Below the pieces are notes generated by a model, which had not been told where the DNA came from, did no database searches, and worked only from the letters and a program-made list of their open reading frames with translations. A stretch of 64,000 bases of DNA. Origin: Oikopleura dioica (taxonomy: Eukaryota; Chordata; Appendicularia; Copelata; Oikopleuridae). This document shows, in pieces, positions 32,340 to 42,348 of this stretch (positions within the stretch are counted from its first letter, which is position 1; every line of letters starts with the position of its first letter). A program made the translations under genes and the position numbers. The stretch spans positions 4,094,501 through 4,158,500 of the forward strand of contig OU015566.1 in NCBI GenBank assembly GCA_907165135.1, in the 5' to 3' direction.

Positions 32340-35300
32340 ATGAAGCTTCTCAACTCGCTGTTAGCGTCGGCCCTAGGGCATCAATTCGACATAAGTCAAG
32401 AAACTGCAACCGCTTTTCAAGCAGCAGGGATCGACACTTCGAGCTTCAGAATCGTCGAATCATCCGCGTCAAATGGGATGGTTGGTCGAGGAATCAACGC
32501 GTATGCACAGCTCTGGCAACCGGTCGTGAGCGGAGGCCCGATTACAGTTCCTTACGCTCTGCATTTTTCGGTCGCCCAATATGCTGACAATATTCAACCC
32601 GCAATGACCGCGCTGGAGAACGATCTCGCCTGCTTTGACATGCCCTACGTCGCCGATCTCTCCACAACGACATACGAAAACGGAATCATCTTCGTCTACA
32701 ACCCTGATTGGTGCTTTTCCGCACTTGGTCTTCTTCCTGGCTACTTCAATAATGATGTCGGAAAAACGTCGGTGACGGAATTCGGCGCCCCAGCAGGATG
32801 GCAAGTCATCAACTTGGATACGGACTGTGCCCAATCGCTGGAGGTTGTTCAGCACGAAGTTCTCCATGCTCTTGGATTTCTTCACGAACAATCTAGGCCT
32901 GATCGAGATGACTACATCATTGTCTATCCTGAGCGAACTACTCAACCAGGTTATTTATCCTCCAAGAAAATGTCTTCATATAATTTAGGCCAATGGGAGA
33001 TGATGCTTCCAGAAAAATGGTACGATACAGGCCATATCTACGAGCCAAGATCGCTGATGTCCTACAGCTCCAAACATTTCGCTAAAGACCCAAACATATG
33101 GGTCGCCACACTCAAAGACGGATCTTTCATCCATGATGGCCCAAGAATCACCACAACTGACGCGCTCCAGGTGCAGCAACTCTACTGCGTTGACCAGGGT
33201 CTCTTCCCCGATTTCGAGTACAAAGAAACGACAACTTGCCAGACTCCGGATGAAGTAGGAGCGATAAGAGAGGTGTTCATAGATCGTTTTTGCGATCAGT
33301 GGCAGGATTGCCCAAGCAACGAAGACGAAGACGGGACAATCGTAGAATGCGCTCCAAAGTATTCAGCAACGCCTGCTGGCTGTTGTGGTGGATTCATTCG
33401 CACTGAGAGAAACCAGGAATGTCTCCACAATCCTGACAGAAAATACGGCGATAAAGACACTTGGGATTGCGAAGGTGGATACACGATGCTATTTTACATG
33501 CCGTGGTGGTCAACAAATGGCAGGTGGCTGATGCTTAATCAAGAGAATGCCGAGAAAGCTTTTCAAGGACAGGGCTTTTCTTGGAGTGATACAATTTTCT
33601 CAACTGCTGACTGTCCACCAATGGACGTTGCATGGGACTGGAGCACCAACTTGAAGTGTGCTGTTGGAGGACCTGTTGTGACTGAGCCTCCAACTGAGCC
33701 GCCAACTGAGCCACCAACTGAGCCACCAACTGAGCCTCCAACTGAGCCGCCCACGCAAGCTCCAGTAAAACCGTGCTCAATCTCTTCTATCGACAAGTCC
33801 CTGAATCCAACAGATCCGAGCAATTCCTTCATTTGGCAATGCACTGAAGTGACCAGTAGAGGAAGGAGAAAATGCAAGGTCAAATGCAAGGGAGATAGAG
33901 TAGATGCCTCTTACACCATCAGTTGCGTCCACAAAAACAACAACAACACCTGGAAAGTCTTTAGATAAGTTTCGAAAAATGTTTTCAGGCCAAAAAATCA
34001 TTTTTTAACTGTTCTAATTCTAGAGTTTCGGGTACTTCCGGTCAAATTTACGAAATTCTAGTATTCCACTGCCGTTTTTGATACAGAAATGGTAATATGG
34101 CATATAGCATGTCAAAATGACCGCTAGAACGTGAGGAGTGCAGGGGTCTCAAAAAATAAGTACTTTTGCAAAGAAAAGTACCTAAAAATAATTATTTTGT
34201 CATTTTTTAGCACTAAAAATATCAATTATTAATTTTTTCGGGCAGAAAGCAGATGCTTACTCAATTTTTATCTCTAGGGCTGCCACATAAAAAATTGGCC
34301 ATAATTAACCCTTCAGAATTCCATTTTTCTAACCCCACCACCGATTAGGGTTGGTCCAAAGCTTCCCCAAAAAAATATAATTTTTGAAAATTTTAAGGGT
34401 GTAGCCCCCGAAAAATCGATTTTTTCTAATTTTTTTCGCTTTTTTTGGCTCCGGAGCCCGAATTTTCATTTTTTTTCAATTTTAATTTTGGGATCATCAA
34501 ATTCAGGGCATTTGACAACCCCAGTGACTGCAGCTCCGTGAAATTCAAATTTTCGTTTAAGAAATTTTTTTCCCGAAAAAATTCGAAAATTTTCAATTTC
34601 TTTAAAAAGTTACAGTGGGTTGCGCAGGTAGTTGCCCCCTAAAGAGCGGGCGATGGGGCAACCAATCCTACAATCACTTTGAGCGAGTCTAGAAAGGAAC
34701 AATAGAAAAAGCGCGGGCAAAGGGGCAACCAAAGCTGCAATCGCAGAGGGGCAACCAACTGCGCAACCCACTGTACCAAGAATTAATTGAACAGTCTAGA
34801 AGTCAATAAAAACTGTTTTTGAAGGGTCCTGACTTAAGAAAAAGCCTAAGTCATGCCCAAAAAGAATTCAACAATTGAAAGAAAAAATTGAAAAAATTAT
34901 CAATAAATACCATAACAATACTAAAAACGTGTAGAATATTAATTTTAACATCGGATGGAGGTGGGCGGGGTTGGGGACGAAACTGAGATTGATCAACTCA
35001 GACTTCCCAGCCTTTGTCAAGCCCCTTAAATTTAAAAATCACGGAACGGGGCTGAGACGGCCCGAAGGGCCGTCAAGCCCTTAAATTTAAAAATCACGGA
35101 ACGGGGCTGAGACGGCCCGAAGGGCCGTCAAGCCCTTAAATTTAAAAATCACGGAACGGGGCTGAGACGGCCCGAAGGGCCGTCAAGCCCTTAAATTTAA
35201 AAATCACGGAACGGGGCTGAGACGGCCCGAAGGGCCGTCAAGCCCTTAAATTTAAAAATCACGGAACGGGGCTGAGACGGCCCGAAGGGCCGTCAAGCCC

Positions 35301-37545
35301 TTAAATTTAAAAATCACGGAACGGGGCTGAGACGGCCCGAAGGGCCGTCAAGCCCCTTAAATTTAAAAATCACGGAACGGGGCTGAGACGGCCCGAAGGG
35401 CCGTCAAGCCCCTTAAATTTAAAAATCACGGAACGGGGCTGAGACGGCCCGAAGGGCCGTCAAGCCCTTAAATTTAAAAATCACGGAACGGGGCTGAGAC
35501 GGCCCGAAGGGCCGTCAAGCCCTTAAATTTAAAAATCACGGAACGGGGCTGAGACGGCCCGAAGGGCCGTCAAGCCCTTAAATTTAAAAATCACGGAACG
35601 GGGCTGAGACGGCCCGAAGGGCCGTCAAGCCCTTAAATTTAAAAATCACGGAACGGGGCTGAGACGGCCCGAAGGGCCGTCAAGCCCTTAAATTTAAAAA
35701 TCACGGAACGGGGCTGAGACGGCCCGAAGGGCCGTCAAGCCCTAAATTTAAAAATCACGGAACGGGGCTGAGACGGCCCGAAGGGCCGTCAAGCCCTTAA
35801 ATTTAAAAATCACGGAACGGGGCTGAGACGGCCCGAAGGGCCGTCAAGCCCTTAAATTTAAAAATCACGGAACGGGGCTGAGACGGCCCGAAGGGCCGTC
35901 AAGCCCCTTAAATTTAAAAATCACGGAACGGGGCTGAGACGGCCCGAAGGGCCGTCAAGCCCTTAAATTTAAAAATCACGGAACGGGGCTGAGACGGCCC
36001 GAAGGGCCGTCAAGCCCCTTAAATTTAAAAATCACGGAACGGGGCTGAGACGGCCCGAAGGGCCGTCAAGCCCTTAAATTTAAAAATCACGGAACGGGGC
36101 TGAGACGGCCCGAAGGGCCGTCAAGCCCCTTAAATTTAAAAATCACGGAACGGGGCTGAGACGGCCCGAAGGGCCGTCAAGCCCTTAAATTTAAAAATCA
36201 CGGAACGGGGCTGAGACGGCCCGAAGGGCCGTCAAGCCCTTAAATTTAAAAATCACGGAACGGGGCTGAGACGGCCCGAAGGGCCGTCAAGCCCTTAAAT
36301 TTAAAAATCACGGAACGGGGCTGAGACGGCCCGAAGGGCCGTCAAGCCCCTTAAATTTAAAAATCACGGAACGGGGCTGAGACGGCCCGAAGGGCCGTCA
36401 AGCCCCTTAAATTTAAAAATCACGGAACGGGGCTGAGACGGGGCTCATAGTTGAATTTAAAATGTTTGAAAATATCAAGAGAAAAAGAAATTTTCTCAAA
36501 AAATAACTTTTAAATCAATTTTTCCGACCATGGTTGATCATGGTCGGAGCTGCACTTATTGTGGATGAGTTTTGCCCTGATCTTTCGAAATCAGGAAAGA
36601 AAACCAAAAAATTCAACATCACGTGACTCCGCTGGAGATTTTTCCGATTTTTGGCTATTTTGGCGGTTTTCGAGAATTTAGATCTCAATTTTTTCAAAGA
36701 AACTCCCTTAACTCTAGTTTTATTTCTTTTCTACGTGATTCTACTGATCTCGTGCAACATTCTAGGGGGGGTTTTGGGGGGATTCTCTGGGGTCTTATTT
36801 TTATGTGGCCACCCTATTTATCTCTTATTAATAAATCTACAAAGAAAACTATATTTAAATCGAAAATTTCATGAAACTTAATATTTTTAGTGCTAAAAAA
36901 TCACAAAATAATCATTTTTAGGTATTTTCTTTGCAAAAGTACTTATTTTTTGAGACCCCTGCACTCCTCACGTTCTAGCGGTCATTTTGACATGCTGTAT
37001 GCTGTATGCATACAGTATGCCATATTACCATTTCTGTATCAAAAACGGCAGTGGAATACTAGAATTTCGTAAATTTGACCGGAAGTACCCGAATCTCTAG
37101 AATTTTCAAGAGATACATATACCGTTCGACTCGGTTTGAGACGGCGGTGAAGATGGCACTAACAGTTAAAAAGTGACTTTTTGGCCTGAAAACATTTTTC
37201 GAAACTTATCTTAGAGGCACCGCTCCAACCTGCACCACTGGTTCCACTGGCTCCAGCGGCCCTTCTAACGTCGTTGACTGCTCCACCACTACTAGAAAAT
37301 GTGCGGAAGAATGCATTAAGCAAGAGCTCGCTCCTGAAGGCGCCTTTGAATGGAATTGCAAAGGAAACAAGACCGGCAAGAACTGCTTTGTCAAATGCGC
37401 CAACGGAGATAATGCAGGCAACTATCGTCTCAAATGCCTGAAGAAAAATCCAAAGTATTGGAAAGTCATCAAGGGAACGGTAAATATTGACTTTTGAGCC
37501 AGTTTTTTAAATTTATAATAGAAACCATCCTGCGGAGGAAGCTAA
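32340..37545 (+). CDS. Astacin-family metalloprotease with cysteine-rich C-terminus, interrupted by a 3.2-kb element
   Basis: A secreted M12A zinc endopeptidase. The large exon 32340-33964 encodes a signal peptide (MKLLNSLLASALG), then the protease: the zinc site HEVLHALGFLHEQSRPDRD fits HExxHxxGxxH, and SLMSYSS is the Met-turn. A cysteine-bearing region follows, then six PPTE repeats, then a sushi-like module with FIWQC, KCKVKCKGD. Without splicing, the frame stops at TAA 33966-33968. Removing the inserted element (33964-37210 plus one TTA) restores the frame to 37215-37479, which encodes another cysteine-rich module (TTTRKCAEECIKQ, FEWNCKGN, FVKCANGD, YRLKCLKK), and a GT-AG intron leads to the end at 37545: 637 residues. 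Whether the element is spliced (AT-AG or GA-TA ends) or truncates the protein is not decided by the sequence. Confidence 0.85.
33664..33755 (+). repeat. 15-bp coding tandem repeat (PPTE linker)
   Basis: About six copies of a unit reading CCAACTGAGCC(T/G)-like encode Glu-Pro-Pro-Thr repeats between the protease part and the sushi-like module. Third-base variation between copies is consistent with coding selection. Confidence 0.85.
34611..34775. repeat. Nested foldback element inside the 3.2-kb transposon
   Basis: Arms TACAGTGGGTTGCGCAG and CTGCGCAACCCACTGTA are perfect reverse complements, followed inward by GTTGCCCC and GGGGCAAC. The interior has further GGGGCAACCAA repeats. Confidence 0.8.
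35010..36441. repeat. Satellite array, about 26 copies of a 55-56-bp unit
   Basis: Each unit reads AAATTTAAAAATCACGGAAC, then GGGGCTGAGACGGCCCGAAG and GGCCGTCAAGCC. Copies are nearly identical; the main variation is one or two extra C before TTAAATTT. GACGGCCCGAAGGGCCGTC within each unit is a perfect 8-bp hairpin with a 3-nt loop. Homogeneity implies recent expansion. Confidence 0.95.
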
Positions 37546-38109
37546 ATGCACAACCTTCTTGGACTTCGATGCTCTTCTGTCAATATTATCAAGATTTCAA
37601 AGCATGATATCATTAATCCATCTTTTCCCCTTTTAGTTTCATATTTCAATTTATATAACTTCTATTTTTATAAATCATATATTTTCTTATTATTTTTATC
37701 ATATATTCTATCATATTCTTTATTCAATTTTCTCCTCTTCAAATTAATGTCAACGTATTTTGATTTGTCCGAGCTCATATTTACTGCAATAAATTATTGC
37801 CAATAATCAATAAATACTCCCTTCCATCAACATCTGTTAGTCCGGGTTCATACGCATCTTGCTCATATTCTGGACCAAAAATGCAGAAATAGTACGGGAT
37901 AGAGATATTTTGACAAACCCAAGGAGCTAGCCACTGGAAGTAATATTTGATTACTCTTGAGTTGTTCGTGTGGTATAAAAGGTTTCTATTCTTCTTTGAG
38001 CGAGAAAAATGAGATTTTTGATTTTTAGCTTGAGCATTATCAGGACTAGTTTTTCAAAGAGACAAACGGCCTTTTTCTGCCCTAAAATTTGTGAATTTCG
38101 GGCCGAAAA
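37546..38109. other. Intergenic region
   Basis: About 560 bp of AT-rich sequence downstream of the astacin gene. A TATAAAAGG box near 37974-37982 precedes the next small open frame. Confidence 0.4.
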
Positions 38110-38352
38110 ATGCCTCAAAAACTCAATAAAAGAGCGTGCTCGTTTCTTCAAGGCCATTTACTAGAATCTCTTTCTCCAATTCGCCGTCCAATCAATCATT
38201 TTTCCAGACCCCCTTTCATGAAAAAGCGTCAATACGGATTCGCTGCTCACTTGGAAACATTCGATGATTTGATGACGCTCTGGAAAAACGCCCTGAAAGA
38301 AGCGGAAACAAGCAGCAAAAGAGACTATTTATCTGAATACAGAATCAAATAA
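38110..38352 (+). CDS. Possible small protein downstream of a TATA box
   Basis: A TATAAAAGG box near 37974 precedes ATG 38110, which opens an 80-codon frame (MPQKLNKRACSFLQ ... YGFAAHLETFDDLMTLWKN ... YLSEYRIK). An alternative start at about 38008 (MRFLIFSLSIIRTSFSK) would give a signal peptide and three cysteines, joined through an intron near 38150-38208. Neither model is proven. The second half looks like real coding sequence. It ends 9 bp from the stop of the convergent four-pass gene. Confidence 0.4.
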   Translation: MPQKLNKRACSFLQGHLLESLSPIRRPINHFSRPPFMKKRQYGFAAHLETFDDLMTLWKNALKEAETSSKRDYLSEYRIK

Positions 38353-38360
38353 AAATCAAT

Positions 38361-39530
38361 TTATATATTTGCAGAGGTTTTTGAAGAAATTTTCGGCTCT
38401 TGGCTATTTTCATATTGCCAGCCAGGATCGCCATATTCATATCGACCTTCGAAAAAGACTTGATGTTCCAAGGGCTCGATCTTTGCTTTGAGCGGATCTT
38501 CGGGCAATTTTTGAGGAGATTTTGGAGTTTGCTTCTTGAATGGAGAATTTTGACGGGAGCGAGTGAAGTTGGCAGCGACGACTGGTGAGTTTTTGTATGA
38601 AGCGAGCGAGTTGTTGACTTTTTGAGCCTGAAAAGAGGAAGATTGAAAGAAAGAAAAAAGGGTTCATGGGTTTATAGAAGTGATTTTATGGATCAGGTTT
38701 TTGATTGGCTGGTAGGCAAAATGCAGCGATCTTATTGGTTATCCCAAGATGCACTTCCATAAATTGGTTTATTCCGAAAAAAGGGTTTTTTGTGGCACAA
38801 ACCAAGAAAAGAAAATGCATTTTTGAAAGACCAATTAGCTTGCTGTATTTGGCTCAGCGGCTAATAAAAATTCCGATCCGGAAAATCACTTCGATGTCTT
38901 GATTTTTCTCGTTTTTTTTATTGAAAGATTACCTTTTCTTTTGATTTATGACCAACAATGATGGAAGGCGCAAACAACGCAGCTGAAACCAAAAAGCCCA
39001 GCATCAAAACAACGCCCCTCCCAACATCATCAGGCTGGGAAGCCGCAGAAGCAAAATGAATGAGGTTCATGACAATTGCAAAAATCGACAGCATAAGTCC
39101 AATCTTTAAACTGGGTGATTTTGCACATTCATAATTAAAAGTCGAATCAAGATTTGACTCAAAAGACTCAAAATGACCCGTTTCATGCAAGCGACAGTGT
39201 AGGAGGTGAAGAACAGATCTTTGTCATATTTCCAGCCGAGGATTCCGATGATTCCCGTCACAGCTACGTCGCTAGAATTTCAATTAGAAGTTTTGTCAGA
39301 AATTTTTTTTACAAATAATAAAGATAGCTCATTCTTTTGCCAATTTCCAGCGACCAGGAATCCTTTTCGTTTGCAAAGAGTTTCCCGATGCATGATAAAC
39401 TAAAAAGGCAGATTACTTTCATTCCGAATCCTGTGCAACGAACCAGATGACGCCGGTGACGCCAAGCGCAAGCTTCAGCAGAGACAGTATGTAAGCGACG
39501 TTACGCGGCTGCGATTTAATTTGTCTGAGA
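38361..39530 (-). CDS. Four-pass membrane protein, 5' end not found
   Basis: Exons near 39430-39525, 39300-39400, 39195-39275, 38933-39115 and 38361-38627 encode four hydrophobic helices: VAYILSLLKLALGVTGVIW, YYFDVAVTGIIGILGW, KIGLMLSIFAIVMNLIHF, VVLMLGFLVSAALFAP. The hydrophilic tail has NFTRSRQNSPFKKQTPK and EGRYEYGDPGWQYENSQEP. The arrangement resembles small tetraspan proteins (MARVEL/TMEM type), but no family motif was identified. The join between the first two listed exons fails with GT-AG ends in frame, so it may be non-canonical. No start codon was assigned; the gene may begin upstream, possibly near 39896. Confidence 0.5.
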
Positions 39531-40177
39531 AGAGTTTAACGGGTGTTTGACGAAATTTGACGGGACGACAAGTTTGATCGCGTGAAAGTTTATTTTGGAA
39601 TTTTTTTTATTTTTAAGAAAAATTTTTGTTTAAAATACTAATTTTTATTATGTAAATTTATCATAAAAATTATATTTTTAAAATAAAATTGGTAATATTT
39701 AATAAAAATTTTCGACTAAACAATAGATAATTATTTAAAAATTAATTATTTAAAAAAATTGAAAACGAACAACGAAATAACGAACATCGAAAAAAAACAT
39801 ACGAAGGACTTAATTTGAAGCGAATCGAGCTATTGCTTGAAACTTCCGTCAATTCGCTCATAAACAGATCTAGAATTTTAACTCTTCTCTTCTTCATATC
39901 TTTCCTTACCTCCTGACAAGTTTACTGCTCCTTTCAAATAATCTTTTGAGTTTCTTTTTTTCGGAATCAATTTGGGAAATGTTCAGTTCACGCTTTTATG
40001 TTCGAAAAACATATTGTTGCGGACACAAAGCCTTAATAATCTGGACCTAAAGGTGCGTATTGATTAATTTGGAATTAATTAATGCTGTTTGTCTATGCGT
40101 ATAAACTCAGAAGAGCATAGTAAGTCTGATGAATCAAGGGCAAGCATCATTAAAAAATGTCTTTTCAGAAGGTTATT
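39531..40177. other. Intergenic region
   Basis: About 650 bp of very AT-rich sequence. No gene supported. Confidence 0.4.
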
Positions 40178-41080
40178 TTGAGCCGTTAAGAAGGGTTACC
40201 CCCTTAAGGGGGTAGAACTAGATTTTTCGAAAAATCGTGATTTTCGGGAGGCACCCTTTAATAAGAAAAACCTGTTTTTACTTATGATTACGCAATTTCC
40301 TCAAAAATGTTGCTAGATAAATGGTTTAACTATCTTAAAATGAGAGTTAAAAATTTTGGCTAGTCACGTGATTCAGGAAATTTGAGGACGCGAATACGCT
40401 AAAATTGCAAGTTTCGAAGAGGGGGGTTGAAGTTTCGCTCTCTCACGCCAAAATGTGTTGACGAAAAAAAAATTTAAGAAAAATGTTGTTAGATCTAAGT
40501 TTGTTCTATCTTCAGCCGAAGAGAGAATATGAAAATCTAAGCTCTCCTGGCTTTGAGCGCCGGTCTAGAATCGGCTATTTTCGAAAAACCTAGTTCTACC
40601 CCCTTAATGAAAAATGGGTCACTCTGAGAAAATCGCCGAATGCCGCTGAATGTCGACAAATGTCGCTGAATGTCGCTTAATGTCGCCGAATGTCGTCACT
40701 TATTTTGAAAAACTGAATTTTCGAAGAGATGTTTGGTAGCGACATTCGGGGACTTTCAGCAACATTCGGCGACATTCAGCGACATTTTTCGACATTCAGC
40801 TACATTCGGCGACTTTCTCAGAGTGACGGATTTTTGATTACAGTGGTATGAGCGGTTTCCGCACCCCTATTTTTCGTCTTTAAAAATTCATATCTTTTGA
40901 TTCAGATATGACATTCGATTTCTGCTTTCAGTAATGAAATTTTCACGCCATTTTCTATTAGAGAAAAAAAAGAATAAATAGAGTTTTTTGAAATTTACTG
41001 TGTAATTTTAAAAAATCGTAGGGGTGCGGAAACCGCTCATACCACTGTAAGGGGGTAACCTTTCTTAACGGCTCAAAAAA
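40178..41080. repeat. Composite of nested foldback elements
   Basis: The outer arms TTTTGAGCCGTTAAGAAGGG (40178) and its inverted counterpart (ending about 41080) enclose three smaller inverted pairs: GGGGGTAGAACTAG versus CTAGTTCTACCCCC (about 40210/40594), GTGGTATGAGCGGTTTCCGC versus its complement (about 40842/41025-41046), and an AATGTCGCCG array at 40627-40825. Elements appear to have inserted into one another. Confidence 0.8.
40617..40835. repeat. AATGTCGCCG foldback array, copy 4, with clear terminal repeats
   Basis: Arms start GTCACTCTGAGAAAATCGCC and end with its reverse complement (GGCGACTTTCTCAGAGTGAC). AATGTCGCCG-type units fill both arms. This copy gives the clearest outer boundary for the family. 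Confidence 0.85.
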
Positions 41081-41577
41081 AAACCTGCTCAAAAATCAGA
41101 TTAAGGGTGTCACTATGAAAAATCCGCCTTGAATCAGTTTTTCAAATTACTCCCCCAAAGAAAAAGAAGGCTTGTTTTCTCCCTTGATTGCAATTTTCTG
41201 ATTTCTCTGAAATTAATTTCGACTAATTCCTTCTTTGTTTTGTGACGATAGCTGTGTTTGGCGAGAGATTCGTTAGCTCTTGTTCGAGTTCCATCACCTT
41301 AACCATTCATTTTTAATATCCAGCAACTAATATCAAAACGACCCCGCTTTTATCTCAAACTGTTCATTTTGCAAAAAAAAAGAGAAGCACGCAAAAAGTG
41401 TGTGTTTTTTTCTCCTCCTCTGAGTCGAGAAAAAAAGCAAATAGACCGAGTAGCAAATGAATTAAATCCGGGCAATTAGATACGTATTTGTGCTTCTCGG
41501 TGAACTGTTGGAGAATTCTTAATAGATCTGTACCTTCACTTTTCCTTTTCTACAAAATAGCAAGTTTACTTACTTGG
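41081..41577. other. Intergenic region
   Basis: About 500 bp, nothing recognised. Confidence 0.4.
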
Positions 41578-41797
41578 CTCGGCAACCTGTGTAGAAAGCC
41601 TGAGTGAGGGTCTGAAAGAACTGAAATGAAAAGCCGCGCAGCGGCTTTTTAAGAACGAAGCCGCGAAGCGGCTAAGCTAGAATTTTTGATAGATATTTAT
41701 GGTAATATTAGCGAAGCGCGTTATTAAAAAAGCCGCCGCGCGGCTTTTTATTTCAGTTCTTTCAGATCCTGACTCAGGCTTTCTACACAGGTCGCCT
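41578..41797. repeat. CCTGAGTCAGG foldback element, copy 6
   Basis: Left arm GCTCGGCAACCTGTGTAGAA then GCCTGAGTGAGGGTCTG; right arm ATCCTGACTCAGGCTTTC then CACAGGTCGCC. The core has three GCCGC-type palindromes. Confidence 0.8.
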
Positions 41798-42042
41798 AGC
41801 AAAGTTTACTTACGGATAGCAGCTTTCAGATCAAAACTCGCTCGTCTGCATAAAATAGTTTCTACTTGACTCTTTGCTTGGTCACTCGTTTTTGCGTCTG
41901 CCTTGACAGCCATCCTGACAAGAACACGAGTCTACAGTAAAGCCAGTATCCTCGTGACAGGTCTCTTTCAAAATTCCAATTTTTAATTAAATCCAATTTA
42001 TTATTGAGCAGTGTCTTTTTTGCTGGACGAGTGAGCTGCTCC

Positions 42043-42195
42043 TGATGATCCGATCAGGCTCAAATGTCAACACCTGCTTCATGCCAGGATGCGAAAATAG
42101 GCGAATGGACCCTAACGGAGGTGAAGAAACGAAAAAAAGTTGGATCTCAGCTGATAAATCTGTCATCGAGTTTTATGATGATGAGTGCAAATAAT
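42043..42195 (+). CDS. Possible coding remnant, cysteine-rich peptide
   Basis: ATG about 42043 opens MIRSGSNVNTCFMPGCENRR followed by DPNGGEETKKSWISADKSV and ends FYDDECK with TAA. About 51 residues, three cysteines. Composition looks protein-like, and CAG before GCTCAAATG could be an acceptor, so it may be the last exon of a secreted peptide. No upstream exon found. Confidence 0.3.
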
Positions 42196-42348
42196 TGAAA
42201 AAAACATGAATGATATAAAATTTTCCTTGATAAAAATAATGCTTTCTTGCCAGCTAAAACTTTATATAGCTCTCGCGATAGAATCATTAGTTCCAAGCTC
42301 AAGAATTTCCGCAATTTTCGACCATAACTAGAATAAACGGAGACAGCT

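Larger units (their letters stand above)
33964..37210. mobile_element. Non-autonomous inverted-repeat transposon (3,247 bp), TTA target duplication
   Basis: The left end GATAAGTTTCGAAAAATG at 33964 and the right end at 37210 are inverted copies. The arms stay nearly identical for about 250 bp (33964-34230 versus about 36885-37210, the right arm having one extra block of about 60 bp). TTA flanks both ends (33961-33963 and 37211-37213). A 3-bp TTA duplication suits the PIF/Harbinger superfamily. No transposase frame was found inside; the interior holds a 55-bp satellite array and a nested foldback element. The element sits in the middle of an astacin codon series. Confidence 0.85.

Noticed and set aside
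32469-32945. Minus-strand open frame of 158 codons
   Set aside because: It is antisense to the astacin catalytic domain, which has clear family motifs.
33563-33889. Minus-strand open frame with VGGSVGGSVGGS repeats
   Set aside because: It is the antisense of the Pro-Pro-Thr-Glu coding repeat of the astacin gene.
35010-36441. CRISPR-like array of direct repeats
   Set aside because: The 55-bp units are contiguous with no unique spacers, lie in a eukaryotic transposon, and have no cas genes nearby.
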